Positions 8,642 through 16,013 of a stretch of DNA of 64,000 nt are shown piece by piece. Source of the DNA: CAWCUZ01 sp963798795 (GTDB lineage: Bacteria; Acidobacteriota; Vicinamibacteria; Vicinamibacterales; SCN-69-37); contig CAWCUZ010000001.1 of the NCBI GenBank assembly GCA_963798795.1, forward strand, positions 1,116,001 through 1,180,000, read 5' to 3'. A model generated the notes under the pieces. It was not told where the DNA came from. It saw only the letters and a program-made list of their open reading frames with translations, and did no database searches. Each line of letters opens with the position of its first letter. Position 1 is the stretch's first letter. Position numbers and translations under genes: made by a program.

Positions 8642-9661
8642 CTACCGGTTGCGGAAGTACTTGATCTGCCACTTCGCGACGTTGCGGTTGTGCTCGGCCA
8701 GCGTCGTCGCGAAGGCGTGCGTACCGTCGTTCTTGCTCACGAAATAGAGATACGGCACGTCCGCGGGGTGCACGGCCGCTTCGAGGGAGGCGCGCCCCGG
8801 CGAGGCGATCGGACCGGGCGGAAGTCCCGCGTACCGGTAGGTGTTGTACGGCGAATCGATCTGCAGGTCCTTCTTCGACAGGTTGCGGTTCCACCGCCCG
8901 GCCAGCATCAGCGCGTAGATCACGGTCGGGTCGCATTGCAGCACCATGCCGCGCGCCAGGCGGTTCTCGTAGACGGCGGCGATGATCGGCCGTTCGTCCG
9001 GCTGGGCCGTTTCCTTCTCCACGATGGACGCGATCGTCACGACGTCGTGCGCGCTCAAGTGCCGCTCCGCCGCCGCGGCACGCAGTTGCGCGTCGAACGC
9101 GCGGGCGAAGCCGGCCACCATGGCGGCCACCGTGCCCTCGGCCCCCGCCCTGCGCGGCAGCGAATAGGTATCCGGGAACAGGTAGCCCTCCAGGTTCGCG
9201 GCGCCGGGATCGAACGTCGCGATGGGCGACGGATCCGCGGCCGCCGCCCGGAAGGCATCGGCCGTGCCGAGCCCGCTGTTCGCGAAGATGTCCCCCATCT
9301 CGGCGATCGTGCGGCCCTCGGGGAAGGTGACAGTTCGGGTGAACACGTCGCCGCGCGCGAGGCGCGCGACGACCTCGCCCGGCCTGGCCGCGTCCGCAAA
9401 GCGGTATTCGCCGGCCTGTAGCCGGCGGTCCTCGCCGGCCAGCCGGGCGGCCACCCGGAACGTCAGCTCGTCCGGCACGACACCCGCCTGCGTGAGGAGT
9501 CGTCCGATGGTGCTCACGCTGGCCCCGGCCGGCAGTTCGACGAACACCTCGTCGCCGGCAAAGCCGCGATAGGGCGTGACGAGCTGCTGCCGCAACCACC
9601 AGCCGGCGGCGGCCGCCGCCGCAAGCCCGAGCAGGACCAGCACCAGAAGCGCGCGGCGCAT
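8642..9661 (-). CDS. mltG: Endolytic murein transglycosylase MltG
   Basis: MltG cleaves nascent glycan strands in the inner-membrane periplasmic face and helps set strand length. It has 339 residues: one N-terminal membrane helix (ALLVLVLLGLAAAAAAGWW), a LysM-like region, then the YceG domain. The catalytic Glu lies in ASIVEKET, followed by YNTYRYAGLPPGPI and the C-terminal Y-F-V-S-K-NDGTHAF. The start at 9661 is chosen because upstream codons fall inside ruvX, whose stop lies one base away. The mltG-ruvX pairing is common. Confidence 0.94.
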   Translation of the reverse strand: MRRALLVLVLLGLAAAAAAGWWLRQQLVTPYRGFAGDEVFVELPAGASVSTIGRLLTQAGVVPDELTFRVAARLAGEDRRLQAGEYRFADAARPGEVVARLARGDVFTRTVTFPEGRTIAEMGDIFANSGLGTADAFRAAAADPSPIATFDPGAANLEGYLFPDTYSLPRRAGAEGTVAAMVAGFARAFDAQLRAAAAERHLSAHDVVTIASIVEKETAQPDERPIIAAVYENRLARGMVLQCDPTVIYALMLAGRWNRNLSKKDLQIDSPYNTYRYAGLPPGPIASPGRASLEAAVHPADVPYLYFVSKNDGTHAFATTLAEHNRNVAKWQIKYFRNR

Positions 9662-9662
9662 G

Positions 9663-10133
9663 TCAGCCTCCCGCGGTGGCGCGGCGCGCGGCCGGGCCGA
9701 GCGCGGAATCCAGGAAGTCCTGCAGGATGATGGCGGCGGCCGCGGCATCCAGCCGGGCCTTGCGCCGCCGCCAGTCACGCTCGCGCTCGGCGAGCCGGGC
9801 ATCGGCCTCGTGACTCGTCAGTCGCTCGTCCTGCAGATGGACGGGCAGCGACGTCGCCGCCGCCAACGCGTCCGTGAACGCGCGCACCGCCGGCGTCTGC
9901 TCGTTGTCCTCGCCGTTCAGCCGCCGCGGCAGGCCGACGACGACCGCGGCAATGCCGGCCGCGTCGTCGTCCTGCTTCCGCCACTCGTCGAGAAGGGCGG
10001 CCAGCCTGACGGCCGAGTCGCGCGGCGTGGCGCCCGCCGCCAGGGTCTGCCACGGACGCGCCAGGACCCCTGTGCCGTCCGACAGCGCCAGGCCGATTCG
10101 CCGCCGCCCGTAGTCCACGCCGAGGACCCGCAT
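9663..10133 (-). CDS. ruvX: RuvX/YqgF RNase H-fold protein (putative Holliday junction resolvase or pre-16S rRNA nuclease)
   Basis: This is a 156-residue YqgF-family nuclease, linked to pre-16S rRNA 5' maturation in E. coli and annotated as a Holliday junction resolvase. The RNase H fold shows RVLGVDYGRRRIGLALSD, VVVGLPRRLNGEDN, the conserved LQDERLTSHEAD, and the terminal Asp in RLDAAAAAIILQDFLD. It sits one base upstream of mltG on the same strand and diverges from the next gene across about 150 bases. Confidence 0.93.
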   Translation of the reverse strand: MRVLGVDYGRRRIGLALSDGTGVLARPWQTLAAGATPRDSAVRLAALLDEWRKQDDDAAGIAAVVVGLPRRLNGEDNEQTPAVRAFTDALAAATSLPVHLQDERLTSHEADARLAERERDWRRRKARLDAAAAAIILQDFLDSALGPAARRATAGG

Positions 10134-10282
10134 ACCACTAAGCGTATTACGGTCCGAGGCCGTGTCGAGGTGAGGGCGGGCCTGCCCCGCTTTGCAGGGA
10201 CTGACCCGCTGGCCGGTTCGGCGCGATCCGCCCGGATGCCAGGGCAGGCGTCTGACAGCGCCACTTGGGCGATAATGCCTTC

Positions 10283-11443
10283 ATGTCCTCGAAGTCCCGC
10301 TGGGTTATCTTTCTGATTTCGACCCCGCTCGTCGTGTTCACCGCCGTCGGCGGCCTGCTGGGCGCGTCGGCGGCGCAGTCGGAAAGCTTCACCCATCTGA
10401 AGGTGTTCGAGGACGTCGTGTCGCTCATCGTCAGCGCCTACGTCGAACCCGTCGATGCCGACAAGGTCATGGAAGGCGCCATGCGCGGCCTGGCCGATGG
10501 CCTCGACCCGGCGAGCGCGTACCTGACGCCCGATGACGTGGCGACGCTCCAGGCGGGCACTCCGCTGCCGGCCGGGGACGTGGGGCTGACGGTCACCCGC
10601 CAGTTCTATCTGCGCGTGGTCGGCGTCCGGGACGGGTCGCCGGCGGCGCGCGCGGGACTGCGGACCGGCGATTACATTCGAGCCATCGACGGCAAGCCGA
10701 CGCGGGATGTCTCGGCGTTCACCGGCACACGCTGGCTGCATGGCGATCCCGGATCCAAAGTCGAATTGACGGTCATTCGAGGCAACGCAGCCGATCCGCA
10801 CGTCATGCCCCTGGTCCGCGAGGCACCGGCCCGGGAACTGGTAACGGGCCGGACGATGCCGACCGGCGAAGGCTACGTGCGCATCGTCAGTTTCCGGGAG
10901 GGCGCTGCGGCGGCGCTGCGGAGCCGGATCGCGGCACTCCAGAAGTCCGGGGTCGCGATGGCCGTCATCGACCTGCGCGGCGTGGCGGACGGACCGCCGG
11001 AGGAAGGCATTGCCGCCGCGCGGCTGTTCGTCAAAGAGGGGACCATCGCCATCCGCCAGGGCCGCGGCCCCGATCGCACCACCATCGAAGCCGGGTCCGG
11101 TGACGGCGCGCTGACGCTGCCGATCGTCCTGCTCGTGTCGAACGGCACGGCGAATGCCGCCGAGGTTTTTGCGGCCGCCCTCGACGGCCACGACCGGGCG
11201 GACCTGGTCGGCGAGCCGACCGCGGGACTGGCCGCTCTGCAGCATCTGGTGCTCCTGCCCGAAAATCGCGGCCTGTGGATGACCTACGAGCGCTATCTCA
11301 CGCTGAACGGCGACCCCCTCCACGAGCGCGGCTTGCGGCCCGACGTGGTCGTGGAAGAACCGGTCGTCGGATTCGACGAGACGCCGCCGGCCACCGACGA
11401 GCCGCTCAACACGGCGCTCGCACGGCTTCACGGGAAGTCATAA
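10283..11443 (+). CDS. S41 (CtpA-like) peptidase homologue lacking both catalytic residues
   Basis: This 386-residue envelope protein has an N-terminal membrane or signal segment (VIFLISTPLVVFTAVGGLL), the short CtpA helical segment (DVVSLIVSAYVEP...GLADGLDPASAYL), a PDZ domain around residues 85-170 (GSPAARAGLRTGDYIRAIDG) and an S41 C-terminal domain. The catalytic Ser of the SASASE motif is Asn here (TANAAE). The catalytic Lys 25 residues later (FGKG in active enzymes) is Leu (AGLA). I infer a non-proteolytic member that may bind peptides or act as an adaptor. The ATG at 10283 is preferred over an upstream TTG. Confidence 0.85.
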   Translation: MSSKSRWVIFLISTPLVVFTAVGGLLGASAAQSESFTHLKVFEDVVSLIVSAYVEPVDADKVMEGAMRGLADGLDPASAYLTPDDVATLQAGTPLPAGDVGLTVTRQFYLRVVGVRDGSPAARAGLRTGDYIRAIDGKPTRDVSAFTGTRWLHGDPGSKVELTVIRGNAADPHVMPLVREAPARELVTGRTMPTGEGYVRIVSFREGAAAALRSRIAALQKSGVAMAVIDLRGVADGPPEEGIAAARLFVKEGTIAIRQGRGPDRTTIEAGSGDGALTLPIVLLVSNGTANAAEVFAAALDGHDRADLVGEPTAGLAALQHLVLLPENRGLWMTYERYLTLNGDPLHERGLRPDVVVEEPVVGFDETPPATDEPLNTALARLHGKS

Positions 11444-11565
11444 GGTCCCAAGGTCCGAGGGTTCGCGGAACGAGCCGACGCGTGCCTCATTGTTTGAAAG
11501 AAGCTGGCCAGCGTCAGTTCGTTCGTCGGCCCCTGGGACCTTGGGACTCTGGGACCTTGGGACCT
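11442..11565. repeat. Inverted and direct repeats of a GGACCTTGGGAC unit
   Basis: AGGTCCCAAGGTCC at 11443-11456 is matched as a perfect 14-base reverse complement at 11552-11565. A further copy of the same word lies at 11535-11547. The repeats fill the gap between the S41-like gene and tRNA-Val. The first arm starts directly after the stop codon, so it may act as a terminator or be a mobile palindrome. Confidence 0.7.
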
Positions 11566-11619
11566 CTGAGATATACTGAACGTTCGCCGTGGGCCCGATG
11601 CCTGCGGCAGAGGTGCCGT

Positions 11620-11696
11620 AGGCGCGTAGCTCAGCTGGTTAGAGCGCCTGCTTGACATGCAGGAGGTCGGCGGTTCGAGTCCGCCCGTGCCTACCA
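11620..11696 (+). tRNA. tRNA-Val, anticodon GAC
   Basis: This is a 77-base cloverleaf. Acceptor AGGCGCG pairs with CGTGCCT (one G-T), the D arm is GCTC...GAGC, the anticodon stem is CCTGC/GCAGG with loop TTGACAT, and the T arm GGCGG/CCGCC carries TTCGAGT. Anticodon GAC (11654-11656) reads valine GUC and GUU codons. The CCA end is encoded. Confidence 0.96.
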
Positions 11697-11698
11697 AC

Positions 11699-11778
11699 GA
11701 ACGCTGAACCTGGAACCCGGAACCGAACCTGGAACTCTGAACCGAACCGGGAACCCTGAACCGGGAACCCGCAACCTG
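11699..11778. repeat. GAACC-rich simple repeat between tRNA-Val and thrS
   Basis: The 80 bases before the thrS start consist of repeated GAACC/GGAACC words with varying two- or three-base spacers. The same words make up the palindromic element at 49336-49461. No promoter or T-box structure is recognisable here. Confidence 0.6.
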
Positions 11779-11780
11779 CC

Positions 11781-13712
11781 GTGTCTGCTTCGATCACAAT
11801 CACCCTGCCCGATGGATCCCAGCGCCCCGTGCCGCGCGGCACGACGGTGCAGGCGTTCGCCTCCGAAGCGGTGCCCCCCGGCGTGCTGCGCAAGGCGCTG
11901 GCGGCGTCGGTCGACGGCCGCCTCGTGGATCTGAACGCTCCGCTCGAGGGGAACGGCACGGTGAAGCTCGTGACGCCGGACGACCCGAACGCGCTGCCGC
12001 TCTACCGGCACTCGACGGCGCACCTGCTCGCGGCGGCGGTGACGCAACTGTTTCCCGGGGCGCAGTGCGGCATCGGACCGGCCACCGACGAGGGCTTCTT
12101 CTACGACTTCGTCGTCGACCGGCCGTTCGTGCCGGAGGATCTGGAGCAGATCGAGGCGCGGATGCGGGAACTGGCGCGCGAGGACCTGCCGTACGAGCGG
12201 CAAATGTGGCCGCGCGACGAGGCCATCGCGTTCTTCACCGAACGCGGCGAGCCACTGAAGGTGCAGCTCATCGAAGAGAAGACCGCCGGCCAGCGCACCG
12301 TCTCCTGCTACGCGATCAAGGATCGCGAGACCTTCGTGGATTTCTGCATCGGGCCGCACGTGCCGTCCACCGGCCGGCTGAAGGCGTTCAAGCTGCTCAA
12401 TGCCTCGAACGCCTACTGGAAGGGCGATGCGCACAACCAGCCGATGCAGCGGATCTCCGGCACGGCCTTCTTCAAGGAAGACGAGCTGAAGCAGCATCTG
12501 CATCGGATCGAGGAAGCGAAGAAGCGCGACCACCGCAGGCTCGGGCGCGAGCTTGGCCTCTTCATGTTCCATCCCTGGTCGCCGGGCGCCGCGTTCTGGC
12601 TGGGCAAGGGGACGACGCTCTACAACCTCCTCGCCGCGTACATGCGCGGGGTGCTCTTCCCGGCGGGCTACCAGGAAGTCAAGACGCCGCTCGTCTACAA
12701 CAAGGCGCTCTGGGAGACGTCGGGCCACTGGCAGCACTACCGCAAGAACATGTTCCTGGTGGAGTCCGAGGACGCCGAGATGGGCTTCAAGGCCATGAAC
12801 TGCCCCGGCCACATGCTGGTGTTCGCGCAGGAGACCCGCAGTTATCGCGACCTCCCGCTGCGCCTCCACGAACAGACGCCGCTCCATCGCAACGAGGCCT
12901 CGGGCGTGCTGTCGGGCCTCACGCGCGTCCGGCAGTTCGCTCAGGACGACGCGCACTGCTTCGTCATGGAGTCGCAGATCGGCGAGGAGGTCGAGCGGCT
13001 GCTCGGCCTCGTCAAGCGGGTCTACGGCGACTTCGGCCTCGAGTACGACGTCAAGCTGTCGACCCGGCCCGAGGAGTATCTCGGCGAGCGGGCCACCTGG
13101 GACCACGCCGAAGCGGAGTTGAAGAACGCGCTCGAGGCCGCCGGCGTGCCGTATCGGATCAACGACGGCGACGGCGCGTTCTACGGCCCCAAGGTCGACT
13201 TCGACGTCAGGGACGCCATCGGCCGGACGTGGCAGTGCGCTACCATCCAGCTCGACTACCAGATCCCCACGCGCTTCGACCTGAAGTACATCGGGGCCGA
13301 CAACGCCGAACACCGTCCGGTGGTCATCCACCGCGCGATCTTCGGCAGTTTCGAGCGGTTCATCGCGCTCCTCATCGAGCACTACGCGGGCGCGTTCCCG
13401 CTCTGGCTGGCGCCCGTCCAGGCGATCGTGCTGCCGATCGCCGACCGGCACGCGCCCTACGCCGGGACGGTCCGCGACCGGCTGGCCGTGGCCGGGCTGC
13501 GCGTCGAACTGGACGGACGGCAGGAGAAGATTGGTTATAAGATTCGGGAAGCCCAGCTGCAGAAGGTGCCGTACATGCTCGTCATCGGCGACCGGGAAGC
13601 GGCCGAAGGCACGGTGGCGGTGCGGAGCCGCGCCGCGGGCGATCAGGGTGCCCGCGCGGTGGAGGCGTTTCTCGACGCGGCGCGCGCCGAGATCGCGGAG
13701 CGGCGTTCCTAG
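11781..13712 (+). CDS. thrS: Threonyl-tRNA synthetase
   Basis: ThrRS charges tRNA-Thr and edits misacylated Ser. It has 643 residues from GTG. The N-terminal TGS domain (residues 1-60) is followed by the editing domain with HSTAHLLAAA and SCYAIKDRETFVDFCIGPHVP, then the class II core. Motif 2 is in LHEQTPLHRNEASGVLSGL, and the zinc ligand Cys is in MNCPGHML. Motif 3 is IHRAIFGSFERFIALLIEHY. The anticodon-binding domain ends the protein. It stands first in the thrS-infC-rpmI-rplT-pheS-pheT order and is separated from infC by 9 bases. Confidence 0.97.
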   Translation: MSASITITLPDGSQRPVPRGTTVQAFASEAVPPGVLRKALAASVDGRLVDLNAPLEGNGTVKLVTPDDPNALPLYRHSTAHLLAAAVTQLFPGAQCGIGPATDEGFFYDFVVDRPFVPEDLEQIEARMRELAREDLPYERQMWPRDEAIAFFTERGEPLKVQLIEEKTAGQRTVSCYAIKDRETFVDFCIGPHVPSTGRLKAFKLLNASNAYWKGDAHNQPMQRISGTAFFKEDELKQHLHRIEEAKKRDHRRLGRELGLFMFHPWSPGAAFWLGKGTTLYNLLAAYMRGVLFPAGYQEVKTPLVYNKALWETSGHWQHYRKNMFLVESEDAEMGFKAMNCPGHMLVFAQETRSYRDLPLRLHEQTPLHRNEASGVLSGLTRVRQFAQDDAHCFVMESQIGEEVERLLGLVKRVYGDFGLEYDVKLSTRPEEYLGERATWDHAEAELKNALEAAGVPYRINDGDGAFYGPKVDFDVRDAIGRTWQCATIQLDYQIPTRFDLKYIGADNAEHRPVVIHRAIFGSFERFIALLIEHYAGAFPLWLAPVQAIVLPIADRHAPYAGTVRDRLAVAGLRVELDGRQEKIGYKIREAQLQKVPYMLVIGDREAAEGTVAVRSRAAGDQGARAVEAFLDAARAEIAERRS

Positions 13713-13716
13713 GAGG
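13711..13716 (+). promoter_or_regulatory. Shine-Dalgarno AGGAGG that fixes the infC start
   Basis: A perfect AGGAGG overlaps the thrS stop codon and lies five bases before the ATC at 13722. No ATG, GTG or TTG is in frame at a suitable distance, so this site supports ATC as initiator. Confidence 0.8.
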
Positions 13717-13721
13717 TAGTT

Positions 13722-14294
13722 ATCGCTTACGACCGCGGACCCCGGCGCGACGACCGCGTCCGGATCAACGAACGGATTCGGGTGCGCGAAATCCGCGTCA
13801 TCGACGACGGCGGCGAGCAGCTCGGCATCATGCCGCCGCCGCAGGCGCTTCAGTTGGCGCGCAGCAAGGGACTCGACCTGGTCGAGATCTCGCCCACGGC
13901 CATGCCGCCGGTCTGCCGGATCATGGACTTCGGGAAGTACCAGTACGACCAGCAGAAGCGCGCGAGGGCCGCGCGCAAGCACCAGCGGACGATCGAGGTC
14001 AAGGAGATCAAGTTCCGCCCGAAGGTGGACGAGCACGACTATCAGTTCAAGAAGAAGCACATCGAGCGCTTCCTCGCGGAGGGGGACAAGGTCAAAGCGA
14101 CGATCTTCTTCCGCGGACGCGAGAACGCGCACCCGGAAATCGGCCGGCGGATTCTCGACCGGCTGACGATGGAACTGAGCGACGTGGCCGTCATCGAGTC
14201 GGAACCGCAGAAGGAAGGCAACCAGCTCCATACGATCCTCGCCCCGCGCCCCGGTGCGCGGCGCGCCGTCGCGGCGGAGCGAAGCGGGGTCTGA
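13722..14294 (+). CDS. infC: Translation initiation factor IF-3, ATC start codon
   Basis: IF-3 binds the 30S subunit, blocks premature 50S joining and checks the start codon. It has 190 residues: the N-terminal domain has RRDDRVRINERIRVREIRVI, with the family's INERIR block, the linker is Lys-rich, and the C-terminal domain has EIKFRPKVDEHDYQFK and HIERFL. The start is ATC at 13722, directed by AGGAGG. The next usable codon, GTG at 13782, would delete the conserved first 20 residues. Near-cognate starts allow IF-3 to limit its own synthesis in E. coli (AUU), and I infer the same logic here. Confidence 0.93.
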   Translation: MAYDRGPRRDDRVRINERIRVREIRVIDDGGEQLGIMPPPQALQLARSKGLDLVEISPTAMPPVCRIMDFGKYQYDQQKRARAARKHQRTIEVKEIKFRPKVDEHDYQFKKKHIERFLAEGDKVKATIFFRGRENAHPEIGRRILDRLTMELSDVAVIESEPQKEGNQLHTILAPRPGARRAVAAERSGV

Positions 14295-14335
14295 CCCGGT
14301 GACGAAGCGGGGCTGACCCTCTGACGGAAACACCT

Positions 14336-14533
14336 ATGCCGAAACTCAAAACGCACCGAGGCGCCGCCAAGCGCTTCAAGAAGACCGGCACCGGCAAGAT
14401 CAAGCGCACGAAGGCGTTCCGGCGCCACATCCTGACGAGCAAGCCGAAGCAGCGCAAGCGCCACATGCGCGGCATGGAGATCGTGTCTCCCGCCGACGCG
14501 CCGCGCCTCAAGCGCATGCTTCCCTACGACTGA
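14336..14533 (+). CDS. rpmI: 50S ribosomal protein L35
   Basis: This 65-residue basic ribosomal protein begins PKLKTHRGAAKRFKKTGTGK and has the family motif (RHILTSKPKQRKRHM). Its length and the position between infC and rplT are standard. The 41-base gap after infC contains no obvious terminator, so the three genes are probably one transcript. Confidence 0.97.
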   Translation: MPKLKTHRGAAKRFKKTGTGKIKRTKAFRRHILTSKPKQRKRHMRGMEIVSPADAPRLKRMLPYD

Positions 14534-14540
14534 GGTCGCC

Positions 14541-14909
14541 ATGCCCCGCGTAAAACGAGGAACCGTCCGGCGCGCCAAGCGCAAGAAGCTGCTCAAGCGC
14601 ACCAAGGGCTTCTACGCCAACAAGAGCAAGCTCTATCGCGCCGCCAAGGAGGCCGCCGACAAGGCCCTCAGCTACGCCTATGCCGGGCGGCGCCGCAAGA
14701 AACGCGATTTCCGCCGGCTGTGGGTCGTGCGCATCAACGCCGCGGCTCGCGAGAACGGCCTGACCTACGGACAGTTGATCAACGGCCTCAAAGCCGCCGG
14801 CGTCGGGCTCGATCGCAAGAGCCTCGCCGAGCTGGCCGTCCACCATCCGGCGGCCTTCGCCCGCGTGGCCGAGCAGGCGCGCGGGGCCCAGCCCGCCCGG
14901 CCCGCCTAG
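14541..14909 (+). CDS. rplT: 50S ribosomal protein L20
   Basis: L20 is needed early in 50S assembly and can repress its own operon. It has 122 residues with the canonical opening PRVKRGTVRRAKRKKLLKR, then KGFYANKSKLYRAAKEA and RDFRRLWVVRINAAARENGL. It lies seven bases after rpmI. The C-terminal tail after HHPAAFARVAEQA is slightly longer than usual (Ala/Pro-rich). Confidence 0.97.
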   Translation: MPRVKRGTVRRAKRKKLLKRTKGFYANKSKLYRAAKEAADKALSYAYAGRRRKKRDFRRLWVVRINAAARENGLTYGQLINGLKAAGVGLDRKSLAELAVHHPAAFARVAEQARGAQPARPA

Positions 14910-14960
14910 CGCCCGCACCCCGGCGGCCCCGACGGGACGCCGGGACCGGCCGGTCGCCTC

Positions 14961-16013
14961 ATGACGGAGTCCGATCCCGAGATCCAGCGCATCCGCGACC
15001 GCTTCGACGAAGCGATGGCGGCGGTGCGCTCGCTCGAGGAATTGACGGCCGTCCGTCACCGATTCCTCAACCGCACCGACGGCGAGGCCACGACGGCGGT
15101 GAAGGCCATCGCGAGCCGGCCGCCCGAGGCGCGCCGCACGTTCGGCGCCGAGGCCAACGCGCTCAAGCGCGAGATCGAAGCGGGGCTCGGCGCGCGCGAA
15201 GCCGTCCTGCGCGCCGGCGCGCCCGTGGCCGGCGCCATCGACCTCACGCTGGCGCCGCGGACGCCGACCGCCGGACGCCGGCATCCACTCACCCAGGTGC
15301 GCGAGCGGATCGAAGACATCTTCCTGGAGATGGGCTACGCGATCATCGAGGGCCCGGAGCTCGAGGACGACTGGCACAACTTCGAGGCCTTGAACATGCC
15401 GCCCGAGCATCCGGCGCGCGACATGCAGGACACGCTCTACCTGGCCGCGCCGCTGCCGGTGGCCGGCCCGCGGCCCGCCACCCTGCTCCGCACCCACACG
15501 TCGGGCATGCAGATCCGCCACATGGAATCCACCTCGCCGCCGATCCGCGTGATCGCGCCGGGCCGCGTGTATCGGCGCGACAACTTCGACGCGACCCATA
15601 CGCCGATGTTCACGCAGGTGGAGGGACTGGTCGTCGACGAGGGCGTGAGCCTCGGCGACTTGAAGGGCACCCTCCAGGCGTTCGCCGACCGGTTCTTCGA
15701 TACCCACGTCGCCACGCGGTTTCGCCCCAGCTTCTTTCCGTACACCGAGCCATCGGCCGAGCTGGACGTCCAATGCCAGGGCTGTCATGGCGCCGGGTGC
15801 CCGCTCTGCAAACAGACCGGCTGGCTCGAAGTGCTCGGGTGCGGGATGGTGCATCCGGCCGTGTTCGAGGCCGTCGGCTACGATGCCGACCGCTACACGG
15901 GGTTCGCGTTCGGCGTCGGCATCGAGCGCCTGGCGCTGCGGCTCTACGGCGTCGACGACATCCGGATGTTCTACGAGAACGACCTGCGCTTCCTGACCCA
16001 GTTGCCGCTGTGA
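14961..16013 (+). CDS. pheS: Phenylalanyl-tRNA synthetase alpha subunit
   Basis: PheS is the catalytic subunit of the (alpha-beta)2 PheRS. It has 350 residues with an N-terminal coiled coil that contacts tRNA, then HPLTQVRERIEDIF, motif 2 (PGRVYRRDNFDATHTPMF), LDVQCQGCHGAGCPLC-like Cys cluster and motif 3 (GFAFGVGIERLALRLYGVDD). The Cys-rich CQGCHGAGCPLCKQ segment matches metal-site-bearing bacterial PheS forms. The stop overlaps the pheT start (GTGA), so the subunits are coupled. Confidence 0.96.
   Translation: MTESDPEIQRIRDRFDEAMAAVRSLEELTAVRHRFLNRTDGEATTAVKAIASRPPEARRTFGAEANALKREIEAGLGAREAVLRAGAPVAGAIDLTLAPRTPTAGRRHPLTQVRERIEDIFLEMGYAIIEGPELEDDWHNFEALNMPPEHPARDMQDTLYLAAPLPVAGPRPATLLRTHTSGMQIRHMESTSPPIRVIAPGRVYRRDNFDATHTPMFTQVEGLVVDEGVSLGDLKGTLQAFADRFFDTHVATRFRPSFFPYTEPSAELDVQCQGCHGAGCPLCKQTGWLEVLGCGMVHPAVFEAVGYDADRYTGFAFGVGIERLALRLYGVDDIRMFYENDLRFLTQLPL

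Noticed and set aside
11691..14333. Long antisense frame opposite thrS and infC
   Set aside because: Product is His/Arg/Asp/Leu-rich shadow sequence of clear thrS and infC genes on the other strand.
14720..16009. N-terminal extension of pheT over pheS and rplT
   Set aside because: Upstream part is out-of-frame rplT and pheS sequence; GTG 16010 begins the conserved KVPLSWLREF.
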